Shown: piece after piece, positions 26,577-36,485 of the stretch
Position numbering within the stretch: position 1 is the stretch's first letter
How the letters are laid out: each line of letters opens with the position of its first letter
Assembly (NCBI GenBank): GCA_963788965.1
Contig: CAWBIK010000006.1
Coordinates: 1,550,001-1,614,000, forward strand
Reading direction: 5' to 3'
Length of the DNA: 64,000 nt
Origin: QHXQ01 sp963788965
GTDB taxonomy: Bacteria; Acidobacteriota; Blastocatellia; Pyrinomonadales; Pyrinomonadaceae
The notes under the pieces: model-generated
Told to the model about the DNA's origin: nothing
Database searches by the model: none
Seen by the model: the letters and a program-made list of their open reading frames with translations, nothing else
Program-made: the position numbers and the translations under genes

Positions 26577-27980
26577 TTAGTCCAACTCAACCCGTTCGCC
26601 GTACTGCGGCGCGTCCACGCGCCAGCCCAAACGTTCGCGGATATGCTCGGCCATGGCGGCGGCGGCTTCAGGTTCGCCGTGGGTGGTGAAGGCGCGACGC
26701 GGGGGCGCGGGAATGTCTGTGAGCCAGCGCAGGACTTCTTGCCAGTCGGCGTGCGCGGAGAAACCGCCGATGCGTTCGACGCGACAACGCACGGGCACGG
26801 GCTGTCTGAAGATGGAGACTTCGCGTTGGCCGTCGAGGATGCGGCGACCGATTGTGCCGGCCGCTTGATAGCCGACGAAGATGATGGTCGCGCGTTCGTC
26901 CGGCAGGAAGCGCACGGCATGATGCAGCACGCGCCCGCCGGTCATCATGCCGGACGCGCTGATGATGATGCGTGCGCCGCGTTCTTCGTTCAACCGCTTC
27001 GACTCTTCGCGCGACGAAGCCGTCACCATCGAGTGTGTGCGTAAAGGATGGCGATGTTGCGCGAGCACCGAAGCGTAACCGGCGTCCTGTTCTTCTGTGC
27101 GCCGGCTATAGACCTGCGTGGCTGCCGCCGCCATCGGCGAATCAACCCGCACGGGCAAGATAGGGATGCGCTTCTCGTCTTCGAGTTCGCGGATGATGTA
27201 GATCAACTCCTGTGTGCGCCCGATGGCGAAGGCGGGGATGAGCACGACGCCATCGCGCTCGGCCGTTTCGTTGATGATTGCAGCGAGCTTGTCTTTCGGA
27301 TCGATGGCTTCGTGCAGGCGGTCGCCGTAGGTTGATTCGACGAGCAGGTAGTCGCAAGCGGGGGGCTTTTCCGGGTCGCGTATGATCGGTTGATCGTAGT
27401 GACCCAGATCGCCGGAGAACAGGACGCTGCGCCCCGCGTCGTCCGCGCCTGCGCCCGCGACTTCGACGAGCACGAGGCTTGAGCCGAGTATGTGACCGGC
27501 GATGCGAAAGCCTGCGCGGAAGCCGGGCGCGACATCAACCATCTCGCCCGTGTTCGGCAGCGGTTGCATTAACTTCAATGTCTCGCGCGCGTCGTCTTCC
27601 GTGTAGAGCGGCAGCGCGGGCTGATGGCGCGACAGGTTGTGCCGGTTGCGATAGGCCGCATCCTCTTCTTGCAGCCGGGCCGAATCGGGCAACATGATCT
27701 TCAAGAGTTCGGCCGTGCCGCGCGAGCAATAGACGGGGCCTTTGAAGCCTTGCGCGACGAGACGCGGCAGATAGCCCGTGTGATCTATGTGCGCGTGCGT
27801 GATCAGCACTGCGTCCACGCTCGCGGGCGCAAACGGCGGGTCTTGCCAGTTGCGTTCGCGCAACTCCTTCAAGCCTTGAAACAGTCCGCAATCGACGAGC
27901 ACGCGCCCGCTGTCCGACTCAAGCAGATACTTCGAGCCGGTCACCGTGCCCACGCCGCCCCAAAAAGTTAGCGTCGCCAT
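26577..27980 (-). CDS. Metallo-beta-lactamase/beta-CASP RNA nuclease family protein
   Basis: 467 residues from ATG 27980 (MATLTFWGGVGTVTGSKYLL), the usual family start; the frame extends upstream over another gene's region without support. Motif 2 is THAHIDHTGYLPRL, and VLFSGDLG with YDQP follows. Beta-CASP motifs ESTYGDRLH, IPAFAIGRTQEL, ISASGMMTGGRV and FSAHADW are intact. It belongs to the CPSF73-like bacterial nucleases, which process RNA with two zinc ions. It is convergent with nothing and lies 89 bases upstream of sucD. Confidence 0.92.
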   Translation of the reverse strand: MATLTFWGGVGTVTGSKYLLESDSGRVLVDCGLFQGLKELRERNWQDPPFAPASVDAVLITHAHIDHTGYLPRLVAQGFKGPVYCSRGTAELLKIMLPDSARLQEEDAAYRNRHNLSRHQPALPLYTEDDARETLKLMQPLPNTGEMVDVAPGFRAGFRIAGHILGSSLVLVEVAGAGADDAGRSVLFSGDLGHYDQPIIRDPEKPPACDYLLVESTYGDRLHEAIDPKDKLAAIINETAERDGVVLIPAFAIGRTQELIYIIRELEDEKRIPILPVRVDSPMAAAATQVYSRRTEEQDAGYASVLAQHRHPLRTHSMVTASSREESKRLNEERGARIIISASGMMTGGRVLHHAVRFLPDERATIIFVGYQAAGTIGRRILDGQREVSIFRQPVPVRCRVERIGGFSAHADWQEVLRWLTDIPAPPRRAFTTHGEPEAAAAMAEHIRERLGWRVDAPQYGERVELD

Positions 27981-28072
27981 GTTGCGCCCCCGCATCGTCT
28001 CGGCATCGTCAAGCGCGGTGATTCTACATGCCGCGCGCCTGTTGCGCGAATGACGGGGGCGAGCCTGCGCGC

Positions 28073-28346
28073 TTAAGCGGCGCGCTGCTGCCATGTGGTC
28101 TGAGGCCGGGCAGCCTGCGGCAACAGTCCTGTAGCGAGCAAGACGAGCAGCGGCACGGGCGGGGTTGACGTGACTGCGGCGACCGGCGGATGCGCCGTCA
28201 ACAGACGCAAAGCGGCGGCGCAGAAGTCGCAGGTTGACAGGTGGCGTGTGACGCTTGAGCGGTCGGACTGTGATAACTGTCCGACGGCGTAAGCGTGCAG
28301 CGTCGTCGGCTGTGGGGCAAGCGCGCGTGTGAGTGAAGGACGGCAT
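28073..28346 (-). CDS. Small zinc-finger protein (anti-sigma/zf-HC2-like), apparently frameshifted
   Basis: AAGGAG five bases before the ATG at 28346 marks a strong start (MPSFTHTR), but that frame runs into the nuclease gene without sense. Dropping one base about 20-30 bases in gives a 90-residue product. It contains VTRHLSTCDFCAAALRLL, an HxxxCxxC finger, then a hydrophobic stretch PVPLLVLLATGLLP. This is the layout of small zf-HC2/anti-sigma-like proteins. Either the extra base is a consensus error or the real start is a non-ATG codon further in. It lies between the PEP-CTERM and nuclease genes. Confidence 0.5.
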
Positions 28347-28479
28347 CGAGTCTCCTTAAAAGTTTGCGGGCGCGGGTGCGCGCGCCCACAGGTGAGGATA
28401 TGGAAGCGGGCGATGCGCCCCGCCGGGCCGGCGTGTGGTTTAAGGTTCACAGCCGGCCCGGCAAGACGACCGGGCGCGG

Positions 28480-29160
28480 TTAGACTTGCGCGAGGCGCGC
28501 ACGCCGACGGCGACGCATACGACCAGCGAGGCCCGCCAGCCCTGTGCCAAGCAACAACATCGTGGCCGGTTCGGGCACGGAACTCTGCGAGCCTTCGATG
28601 ACTTGGCCCGACAGGGCAATCGTGCCGCCTGCGATCACCGACACGTCGTTGACGCTGAAGAGGAATGATCCGTTCTGTGTCAGGCCCATAGCATCAACGT
28701 ATGAGAACGTGAACAGGCGCGGCGTGTTGTTGAAGTCGATGAAGACGCCGCCCTTGCTGGTGGAACTGACACTGCCGGTCAACATGGCTTGGAACGTCGA
28801 GCCGCCCATCGTGTTCGGGGGCGCGGTGAAGGTCACAAGCAGCGTGAACGACTGGTTGTTGTAGTTGGCCTGCGGACCGGCGAGCGTGAACGAGCCGAGG
28901 TTGTTCACGTTCGGATTGCCCACGTTGTTACCGATGGCGAGGAAGCCGTTGGCGGTCGTGCCGCTGAAAGTCGAATTGTTGTAGGTCAGACCGAGCAGCG
29001 TCGCGCTCGCGGCCGGCGTGCAGCTTGAGCCGAAGCAACCGTCAGTCGATCCGGTGACTGTGATTTCGTCGGCGCGCGCTACGCTTTGCGTGGCGGCGCA
29101 GATAACGAGCAGCGTGAGGCTGAAAGCGAACGGTTTGAGGATCGTCAGTAAGGATTTCAT
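28480..29160 (-). CDS. PEP-CTERM sorting domain protein
   Basis: 226 residues. It has a signal peptide (FAFSLTLLVICAATQSVARA), a Ser/Thr/Gly/Asn-rich beta body, and a complete C-terminal sorting signal: VPEPATMLLLGTGLAGLAG followed by RMRRRRRAR. Family knowledge: exosortase cuts at the PEP motif and the product is displayed at the surface, often in exopolysaccharide-producing bacteria. No exosortase gene is in the window. The N-terminal 30 residues resemble those of the protein at 63605. A leader of up to 740 bases may precede it. Confidence 0.9.
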   Translation of the reverse strand: MKSLLTILKPFAFSLTLLVICAATQSVARADEITVTGSTDGCFGSSCTPAASATLLGLTYNNSTFSGTTANGFLAIGNNVGNPNVNNLGSFTLAGPQANYNNQSFTLLVTFTAPPNTMGGSTFQAMLTGSVSSTSKGGVFIDFNNTPRLFTFSYVDAMGLTQNGSFLFSVNDVSVIAGGTIALSGQVIEGSQSSVPEPATMLLLGTGLAGLAGRMRRRRRARLAQV

Positions 29161-30000
29161 CTTTTACCTCTTTCGTCGGAAGGCCCTGTGAGGGGCAAGC
29201 GTTAAGTTCTCCGACCGCCGCCGTCTGGCGTGAGTGCGCGGCCCGGCGTAGCGGTCGTTGTGCTAAGTGGGCGGGACGAGATGCGCCGCACAGCAGCGAC
29301 AACTCGCATAGAGGGCGTGGACCGTTTGTGGACCGACGCCGTGAAGCACCGAATCAAGGGGCGACTGCTCGTGCTCCTTGTTCGGCGTGAGTAGCAGTAA
29401 CCCTGTAGCGACCGATACAGGGCGATAGCAGGCAGAGGGCGGCAACCTGTGGGGCAAAGACAGGCGGCCGTGGTCGGGGCCTGTGGGCCGTTGCGGGTAA
29501 TTGAGAGGCGCAACCGGCTCAGGTTTCAAACCAGCGGACAGGCTCACACTAGGACGCGACTGAACTTCAGTCCACGCGCCCCGGCGGAACATCGAGTTTT
29601 TTGAACAGCCGAAGCGCCGCACGGCCCAAACTAAAGGCCGGCGTTGCTCGACTATGTGTCGGTCAGGATCGCTACGCGCTAACTTGTTGGCCCGTGGCTC
29701 AAAGGGCGTTGATTAGGTTTGAGGCTGAGAGCACTGCCGAGTCGGGAGCAGGCTTTGTGAGTACAGCCCAACGGCGTTCGTGTGTCGGTAAGTGGCGGCT
29801 GAGAAAATCTCAGGTCATGTTGGTTGCGCGGTCAGGATAACTTGAGCGGTTCAAAGTTCCTGTGAGGCGCGCTGCGGTATTAACTGAGGTCCTACGAGCC
29901 GGGAGGTTACGCCCATTCTATCAAGGTGTCAACAACTATTTTGCGCGTGCTTAAGCTGGCGCGACAAGCTCCGAATCAGCGACCGCCGTTAATCGTTGCT
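29161..30000 (-). other. 840-base region without a confident gene; possible long leader
   Basis: A perfect TTGACA at 29927-29932 with a 17-base spacer to TAACCT (29904-29909) on the minus strand could start a leader of about 735 bases before the PEP-CTERM gene. Several short stems occur (for example CCTGT...ACAGG at 29403-29421). Minus-strand frames of 103 and 119 codons lack good starts and were not accepted. Confidence 0.4.
29904..29932 (-). promoter_or_regulatory. Possible sigma70 promoter with long leader to the PEP-CTERM gene
   Basis: TTGACA (6/6) and 17-base spacing are ideal, but the -10 TAACCT matches only three positions. It lies 70 bases past the mauE-like stop. Confidence 0.35.
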
Positions 30001-30441
30001 TCAAGGCATGCGCGCTCGGCGTTGACTGTAGATCACGAGCAAGGCGGGCACTAACAGCGCGAGGTTGCGCAGCGCCGTCGAGACGCCGAGTTGGCTGGCG
30101 ATGATGCCGCCAAAGCAGCCGCACTCCAACGGCTCGCCGTGCTGCACGTAGACGTAATAGAGCGCGTAGCCCGCGAAGCCGACGAGCAGCAGCGCCGCCA
30201 ACACACCGCCCCAACGCACCGTGCGCGGCACGACGAGCAACAACGCCGCCGCCAACTCGGCCGCGATCACGGCGTAGGTCACGGGCAAGGCCAAACTTGA
30301 TCTGACCAGATTCGCCATGTTACCGGCGAAGTCTTGTACGGTGTATAGCTTCGCGCCCGCCGCAAACAGAAACATCGCCGCCAGCCCGAAGCGACAGAGC
30401 AGCACGAGGATTTTGAACCAGCGCGATTGCGTTAGCATCAC
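30001..30441 (-). CDS. MauE/DoxX-like redox-associated membrane protein
   Basis: 146 residues, four membrane helices (about 10-28, 53-70, 76-95, 118-138). A CGCFGG motif sits at about residue 107, matching MauE-type proteins thought to deliver or handle disulfides or thiols in the membrane (they share a fold with DoxX and VKOR-associated proteins). It starts only 6 bases after the sucC stop, so it is certainly in the sucC transcript. A link to the TCA-cycle gene is not obvious. Confidence 0.83.
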   Translation of the reverse strand: MMLTQSRWFKILVLLCRFGLAAMFLFAAGAKLYTVQDFAGNMANLVRSSLALPVTYAVIAAELAAALLLVVPRTVRWGGVLAALLLVGFAGYALYYVYVQHGEPLECGCFGGIIASQLGVSTALRNLALLVPALLVIYSQRRARMP

Positions 30442-30447
30442 ACGTCT

Positions 30448-31617
<1,170 letters not shown>

Positions 31618-31725
31618 CGATCAATCCTCTCGCCCTGCCGGTCAACTCGCACCGCGCCTGTTGTCTTGCGCATGATGTGGAACGCCGCCGAGTTTAGTCG
31701 CACCCCGCGCACGACTGCAAGTTGG

Positions 31726-31802
31726 CTTTGCGCCTTTGCGTCTTTGCGTGAGACTTATCTTCGGTCAGCACTAATCTCACGCAAAGACGCAAAGGCGCAA
31801 AG
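31726..31802. repeat. Perfect 28-bp inverted repeat of octamer units (CTTTGCGT)
   Basis: The left arm (31726-31753) and right arm (31775-31802) are exact inverted copies around a 21-base loop. Each is about three copies of an 8-nt unit (CTTTGCGC, CTTTGCGT). Unlike most others it lies between divergent genes (sucC and the M13 peptidase), so it is not at a gene's 3' end. Confidence 0.95.
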
Positions 31803-31986
31803 ATGATGACGCCAAGTGCGGACAACCAGAGCCAATGTTTGACTGTGGACTGTAAAGCTTACTATTCAGACCGCGCATCAAATTTTTCTCAAAAACACAT
31901 CAAAGCCGCGCTGTTTTGGTAAACTTTGCCGCCGCGCATCGCGTATCTTCAACCGTTCCAGCCCTGACCTCTTGAGGAGTCTACAG
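31803..31986 (+). other. Promoter-proximal region of the M13 peptidase gene
   Basis: Divergent spacer. TTGACT at 31839-31844 with TATTCA at 31863-31868 (18-base spacing) is a weak promoter candidate. TTGAGGAG at 31972-31979 is the ribosome-binding site for the ATG at 31987. No gene seen. Confidence 0.35.
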
Positions 31987-34026
31987 ATGAAACCTTTCGG
32001 CAACTCGCTTATTGCATCCTTGTGCTCGATCCTATTGAGCGCGTCCGTGCTGGTCGCGCAGACGCGCCCAAACGGACTTGACCTCGCCGCCATCGACAAG
32101 AACGCCAGCCCGTGCGTGGACTTCTATCAGTACGCGACCGGCGGCTGGCTCGCCGCCAATCCCATCCCGGCCGCCTTCTCCATCTGGGGCACGGACAGCC
32201 TGCTCGCCGAGCAGAACCGCGCCGTGATGCGCGAGGTGCTCGAAGCCGCCGCCAAGAACACCGCCGCGCCCAAAGGCAGCAACGAGCAGAAGGTCGGCGA
32301 CTTCTACGCCGCCTGCATGGCCGAAGATCAGATCAACGCCGCCGGCCTCACGCCGCTCAAACCGGAACTGCAACGCATCGACGCGATCAAGAACGCGCGC
32401 GACGTGCAAGCCCAACTCACGCACCTGCACGCCGCCGGCCTCAACACGCTCTTTCGCGCCGGCTCGACGCAAGACGCGAAGAACAGCGCCGAAGTGACCT
32501 ATGAAGTGCTGCAAGGCGGCTTGGGGCTACCCGACCGGGATTATTATTTGAAGGACGACGACAAGTCGAAGACCATTCGCGCAGAGTATTTGAAGCACGT
32601 CGCCAAGATGTTCGAGTTGCTGGGCGATGACGCGACGAAAGCGGCCGCGCAGGCGCAGGCCGTCATGCAGATCGAAACGAAACTCGCCGCCGCTTCGATG
32701 ACGCGCGTTGAGCGCCGCGACCCGCAGAAGACTTACCATCGCATGACCGCCGCCCAGTTCCAGCAGCTAACGCCGAACTTCAATTGGGCCGATTATTTCA
32801 AAGGCATCGGGCTAACGCAGAAGACCGACATCAACGTTGCGCAGCCCAAGTTCTTCGAGGAGATGAACCGGCAACTGGCGAGCGTCTCCGTGCCCGATTG
32901 GAAAACCTATCTGCGCTGGCATTTGATCAACGCCGCCGCCGAAGACCTCTCGAAGCCCTTCGACGACGAGCACTTCAACTTCTACCAGCGCATCCTGACG
33001 GGCGCGACCGAACAACTGCCGCGTTGGAAGCGTTGCGTCGCCGCGACCGACAACGTGCTCGGCGAGGCGCTCGGCGAAGTCTACGTGAAGAAGGCTTTCC
33101 CGCCCGCCGCCAAACAGCGCGCGCTCGACCTGGTGCAGAACTTGATCCTGGCCCTGCGGAGCGACATCGGCACGCTCGCGTGGATGGGCGACGCGACGCG
33201 CAAGCAGGCCATCGGCAAACTCGAAACGCTGATCAAAAAGATCGGTTACCCGGACAAGTGGCGCGACTATTCGGCGTTGCAAATTGATCGCTCGTCGTAT
33301 CTGTCGAACGACCTGCGCGCGATTCAGTTTGAGACGCACCGCGACCTGCGCAAGATCGGTCAGCCCGTGGATAAATATGAATGGCTGATGACGCCGCCCA
33401 CGGTCAACGCTTACTACAATCCGCAGATCAACGAGATCGCCTTCCCCGCCGGCATCCTGCAACCGCCTTTCTTCAATCCGGCCGCCGACGATGCGATCAA
33501 CTACGGCGCGATTGGCTCGGTCATCGGGCATGAGATGACGCACGGCTTCGACGATCAAGGCTCGCAGTTCGACGCCGAAGGCAACTTGAAGAACTGGTGG
33601 ACGGAAGACGATCTGAAGAACTTCAAAGAGCGCGCCGCGTGCGTCATCAAGCAGTTCAACCAGTTCGAGGTCGAGAAGGGTTTGAACATGAACGGCGAGT
33701 TGGTGGCCGGCGAGTCGATCTCCGATCTGGGCGGGCTGGTTATCGCCTATGCCGCGTTCCAGAAGTCAATGGAAGGCAAGCCGCGCCCGGCCGACATCGA
33801 CGGCATGACGCCCGAACAGCGTTTCTTTATCAGCTACGCTTATTCGTGGGCGACCAACATCCGGCCCGAACGTGCGCGTCTGCTCGCGCAGACCGACCCG
33901 CACCCGCTGCCTAAGTTCCGCGTCAACGGCCCGCTGGCCAACTTCCCCGCCTTTGCCGCCGCGTTCCAATGCAAGGCGGGCGAGCCGATGGTGCGCGCCG
34001 AAAAAGATCGCTGCCTGATCTGGTAA
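31987..34026 (+). CDS. M13 family (neprilysin/PepO-like) secreted zinc metallopeptidase
   Basis: 679 residues from ATG 31987, with GAGGAG upstream and a signal peptide (LIASLCSILLSASVLVAQ). The zinc site VIGHEMTHGFDDQG is near residue 515, and the third ligand lies in GESISDLGGL. NAYYNPQINEIAFPAGILQP is the M13 substrate-binding block, and the C-terminal CLIW (CxxW) ends the protein as expected. Full length for the family. It degrades peptides in the periplasm. A terminator follows, then an OsmC gene. Confidence 0.95.
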   Translation: MKPFGNSLIASLCSILLSASVLVAQTRPNGLDLAAIDKNASPCVDFYQYATGGWLAANPIPAAFSIWGTDSLLAEQNRAVMREVLEAAAKNTAAPKGSNEQKVGDFYAACMAEDQINAAGLTPLKPELQRIDAIKNARDVQAQLTHLHAAGLNTLFRAGSTQDAKNSAEVTYEVLQGGLGLPDRDYYLKDDDKSKTIRAEYLKHVAKMFELLGDDATKAAAQAQAVMQIETKLAAASMTRVERRDPQKTYHRMTAAQFQQLTPNFNWADYFKGIGLTQKTDINVAQPKFFEEMNRQLASVSVPDWKTYLRWHLINAAAEDLSKPFDDEHFNFYQRILTGATEQLPRWKRCVAATDNVLGEALGEVYVKKAFPPAAKQRALDLVQNLILALRSDIGTLAWMGDATRKQAIGKLETLIKKIGYPDKWRDYSALQIDRSSYLSNDLRAIQFETHRDLRKIGQPVDKYEWLMTPPTVNAYYNPQINEIAFPAGILQPPFFNPAADDAINYGAIGSVIGHEMTHGFDDQGSQFDAEGNLKNWWTEDDLKNFKERAACVIKQFNQFEVEKGLNMNGELVAGESISDLGGLVIAYAAFQKSMEGKPRPADIDGMTPEQRFFISYAYSWATNIRPERARLLAQTDPHPLPKFRVNGPLANFPAFAAAFQCKAGEPMVRAEKDRCLIW

Positions 34027-34069
34027 GTTCCGACGGCGCAAATTTATCGTTGACACGGACGCCGAAAAC

Positions 34070-34108
34070 AAAGAGCCTGTGGCCGCTTAACTTGGTCGCA
34101 GGCTCTTT
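34070..34108 (+). terminator. Hairpin terminator after the M13 peptidase gene
   Basis: A 10-bp stem AAAGAGCCTG/CAGGCTCTTT with a 19-base GC-rich inner region and flanking T/A ends, 44 bases past the stop. The AAAGAGCC stem end is shared with the terminator at 35509-35545. Confidence 0.75.
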
Positions 34109-34140
34109 ATCTTTGCAGTCGCTCCAAAGGAGGCGCGGAC

Positions 34141-34566
34141 ATGAGCGAGGTGATCGTTACTTCACAGTCGAACCTGCAAAACGAGGTGCGCTACGGCGCG
34201 GCCACTTTTATCACGGACGAACCGGCGAGCGCGGGCGGCGACGGCGCAGGCCCCGACCCTTACACGCTGCTGCTCGGCGCGTTGGGCAGTTGCATCTCGA
34301 TGACCGTCACGCTCTACGCGCGCCGCAAACAGTGGCCCTTAGAGCGCGTCGTCGTGCGTCTGCGCCAGCAACGCATACACGCGCGCGACTGCGCCGAGTG
34401 TCAGACCAACCAGACCGACTCATATATTCATCGCATCGAACGCGCCGTAACGTTCGACGGCGATCTAACTGAAGAACAACGCGCGCGCTTGCAAGAGATC
34501 GCGCACAAGTGCCCGGTGCATAAAACGCTCTCGTCGGAGATACACATCACCGACTGGCAAGATTGA
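34141..34566 (+). CDS. OsmC/Ohr family peroxiredoxin-like protein
   Basis: 141 residues. Both redox cysteines are in place: LGSCISMTVTLYARRK and HKCPVHKTLSSEI. PDPYTLLLGALGSC is the family core. A DCAECQTN insertion at about 82-90 adds two further cysteines. OsmC-type proteins reduce organic hydroperoxides using a thiol couple. The ATG follows AAAGGAGGCG, an excellent ribosome-binding site. Confidence 0.92.
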   Translation: MSEVIVTSQSNLQNEVRYGAATFITDEPASAGGDGAGPDPYTLLLGALGSCISMTVTLYARRKQWPLERVVVRLRQQRIHARDCAECQTNQTDSYIHRIERAVTFDGDLTEEQRARLQEIAHKCPVHKTLSSEIHITDWQD

Positions 34567-34747
34567 AGTTGCGCCCTTCGGCCGCGACGTTTGCTCAAGT
34601 TGCTTGACTTGCGCTTACGTTTACCTTATATAGCCCACTGCTACAAACGGTTTGCCTGCTAAGCGCCCCGGCATGGTGCATCCGGCTTTCGTGTCCAAAT
34701 AAATTAACCGGGCAATCAGCTTGCTCGGTAAGGAGTTCATCCCCCTT

Positions 34748-35456
34748 ATGAATTGCCTCCGTTCCGTCGCCACGTTGGCGCTGCTGTTCGTCCTTTGTCT
34801 CGGCTACCAAACATTATCGCGGACAAACGCGCAGACCCCGAAGACGCTCAAAGGCAGCGACTATTCCCTGTCCGCTTTTGAGAACGAAATGCTTCAAGAG
34901 ATCAATCTCGCGCGCACGCGCCCGCAAGAGTACGCCGCCAACCTCGAACAGTTGCGCCCTTACTACAAAGGCAACCTCTTTCAACCGCCGGGTCGGGGCA
35001 GCTTGCGGACACAGGAAGGCACGGCCGCACTCGACGAGGCCATCAGCGCCCTCAAACAAGCGCGACCGCTCAGCCCTTACAACTTGTCACGGGGCATGTG
35101 TCTCGGCGCGAACGTGCTGGTTAAGGATCAAGGGCTTGAAGGGTCTGACCGGACACAAAGGCTCGGACGGTAGTTTTTGTGAACAGCGCCTCGAACGTTA
35201 CGGCGCGTGGGAAGGCACGGTCGGCGAGAACCTGTCTTACGGCAAAGACACCGCGCGCCAGCGCATCATGACTTTGCTGATCGACGACGGCGTTGCTAAT
35301 CGTGGTCATCGCCAACGCCTGCTCAGCCCCGACTACAAAGTCGTCGGCGTCTCTTGCGGCGACCACACACAACTCGGCGTCATGTGCGTTATCACTTTCG
35401 CTGGTGGCTTCGCGGACGGCGGGGCGGGCAACAACAGCGCGCTCAAGAAATTCTGA
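34748..35456 (+). CDS. SCP/CAP-domain secreted protein, frame broken by one apparent extra base
   Basis: Signal peptide (SVATLALLFVLCLGYQTLSR), then the CAP fold: FENEMLQEINLARTRPQEYA, GTVGENLSYGKDTARQ, LLIDDGVANRGHRQRLLSP and the end VGVSCGDHTQLGVMCVITFA. The two halves are in different frames and join at GGG 35141-35143. Removing one G gives DQGLEGLTGHKGSDG and a protein of 235 residues. CAP proteins are extracellular, with a His/Glu cleft; bacterial roles are uncertain. TAAGGAG lies upstream of the ATG at 34748. Confidence 0.85.
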
Positions 35457-35508
35457 TCACGCAACGCACGCGCGGCGTCGTCTTACAAAACATAAAGCCG
35501 TGAAAGCT

Positions 35509-35545
35509 AAAGAGCCTTCAACCAACATTGGTTGAAGGCTCTTTT
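35509..35545. terminator. Bidirectional rho-independent terminator
   Basis: A perfect 17-bp stem (35509-35525 with 35528-35544) with an A-run on one side and a T-run on the other, so it can stop transcription from both the SCP gene (+) and tRNA-Pro (-). Confidence 0.92.
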
Positions 35546-35548
35546 AAG

Positions 35549-35622
35549 TCGGGATGACAGGATTCGAACCTGCGACCTCTTCCACCCCAAGGAAGCGCGC
35601 TACCAGGCTGCGCCACATCCCG
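35549..35622 (-). tRNA. tRNA-Pro (anticodon GGG)
   Basis: A 74-base cloverleaf on the minus strand. The acceptor stem CGGGATG pairs with CATCCCG, and the D-loop contains AGCCTGGTAGCGCG. The anticodon stem CTTCC/GGAAG holds loop TTGGGGT with GGG at 34-36. T-arm GTTCGAATCC is followed by discriminator A. CCA is not encoded. The terminator at 35509-35545 follows directly. Confidence 0.95.
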
Positions 35623-35717
35623 CCGCACTGTCTCTGTAAGTATCTTCGGAAAAGTTGATTTGTCAAATCACGGCCGCGGTCAAGCCCGACACTGTTGCGC
35701 TCTATCTATATCGGACT

Positions 35718-36269
35718 TTATTTCTTCGGCGTGTTCAGTCGAGCTTCGCTCGCATCGAGCAGCGTGATCAGGTCGCGCATCTGGTCGCGGAGCCGGCGCA
35801 GGGCGGCGCGGCGCTCGTCGGTGATGGGCACGCTCGGCTCTGTGGGCGGCAGTTCGTGATCGCTTGCATAGACGGGCGGTGCGGGCGCGGCCGTCGGAGG
35901 TGGCGCGCTTGGCGTGGGCAGCGTCGGCGCGGGCGTTATGGTCGGTTGTTCGCCGCCGTTGATGTTGGCGGCGGTCATGTCCGGCGTCACGACCTTGAGC
36001 TTGCTTGCGCCGCGCAGATCGCTTTGCAGTTTCTTCTTCGCACCCGCGATGGTGTACTGGTCTTCGTAGAGCAGTTCCTTGATCCGCAGGACCATCTCCA
36101 CGTCGCGCTTGCGATAGGTGCGTTGCCCGGCGCGGTTCTTCTGCGGCGCGAGCATCGGAAACTCCGACTCCCAGTAGCGCAAGACGTGAGCCTGCACGCC
36201 CGTGATGTCGCACACCTCGCCGATCTTGAAGAAAAGTTTTTCGGGAATGTAGACGGCTGCTCGGTTCAT
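35718..36269 (-). CDS. MerR family transcriptional regulator
   Basis: 183 residues from ATG 36269. The MerR helix-turn-helix and wing are clear: FKIGEVCDITGVQAHVLRYW, SEFPMLAPQKNRAGQRTYRK, DVEMVLRIKELLYEDQYTIA. This HTH variant is the kind found in small Acidobacteria/Delta MerR proteins associated with nucleoid or translation genes. The C-terminal half is Pro/Ala/Thr-rich, then a short helix (DERRAALRRLRDQMRDLITL). No Cys-based metal site is present, so it is not a metal sensor of the classic sort. Confidence 0.88.
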   Translation of the reverse strand: MNRAAVYIPEKLFFKIGEVCDITGVQAHVLRYWESEFPMLAPQKNRAGQRTYRKRDVEMVLRIKELLYEDQYTIAGAKKKLQSDLRGASKLKVVTPDMTAANINGGEQPTITPAPTLPTPSAPPPTAAPAPPVYASDHELPPTEPSVPITDERRAALRRLRDQMRDLITLLDASEARLNTPKK

Positions 36270-36485
36270 ACTGCGGGAAGCCTTTACCTTGAAGAGATGA
36301 TTGCTGGGAATGCCGCCGCCCGTTCGTCCCGGTCGCCGCAAACAGATGCCGCCCGAAACACTGTCGCCATGTTACTCACGCTTAAGGGGGCTGTCAATCA
36401 TCTTGGCGCGGGAATTAAACGGACTGCCGGCCGGCAGTTGCGCGGGCCCGGTTGAAGTCGTTTCTGAGCGCGAGTTGTGGCGCGG

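Noticed and set aside
29202..29622. Minus-strand frames of about 100-119 codons upstream of the PEP-CTERM gene, one ending in a Cys-rich finger-like SCRCCAAHL
   Set aside because: No ribosome-binding site, unusual composition and no signal peptide or full zinc-finger pattern. It resembles a zf-HC2 end only faintly.
29161..30000. A c-di-GMP or other known riboswitch in the long leader of the PEP-CTERM gene
   Set aside because: I could not match any known riboswitch core; only local stems are visible.
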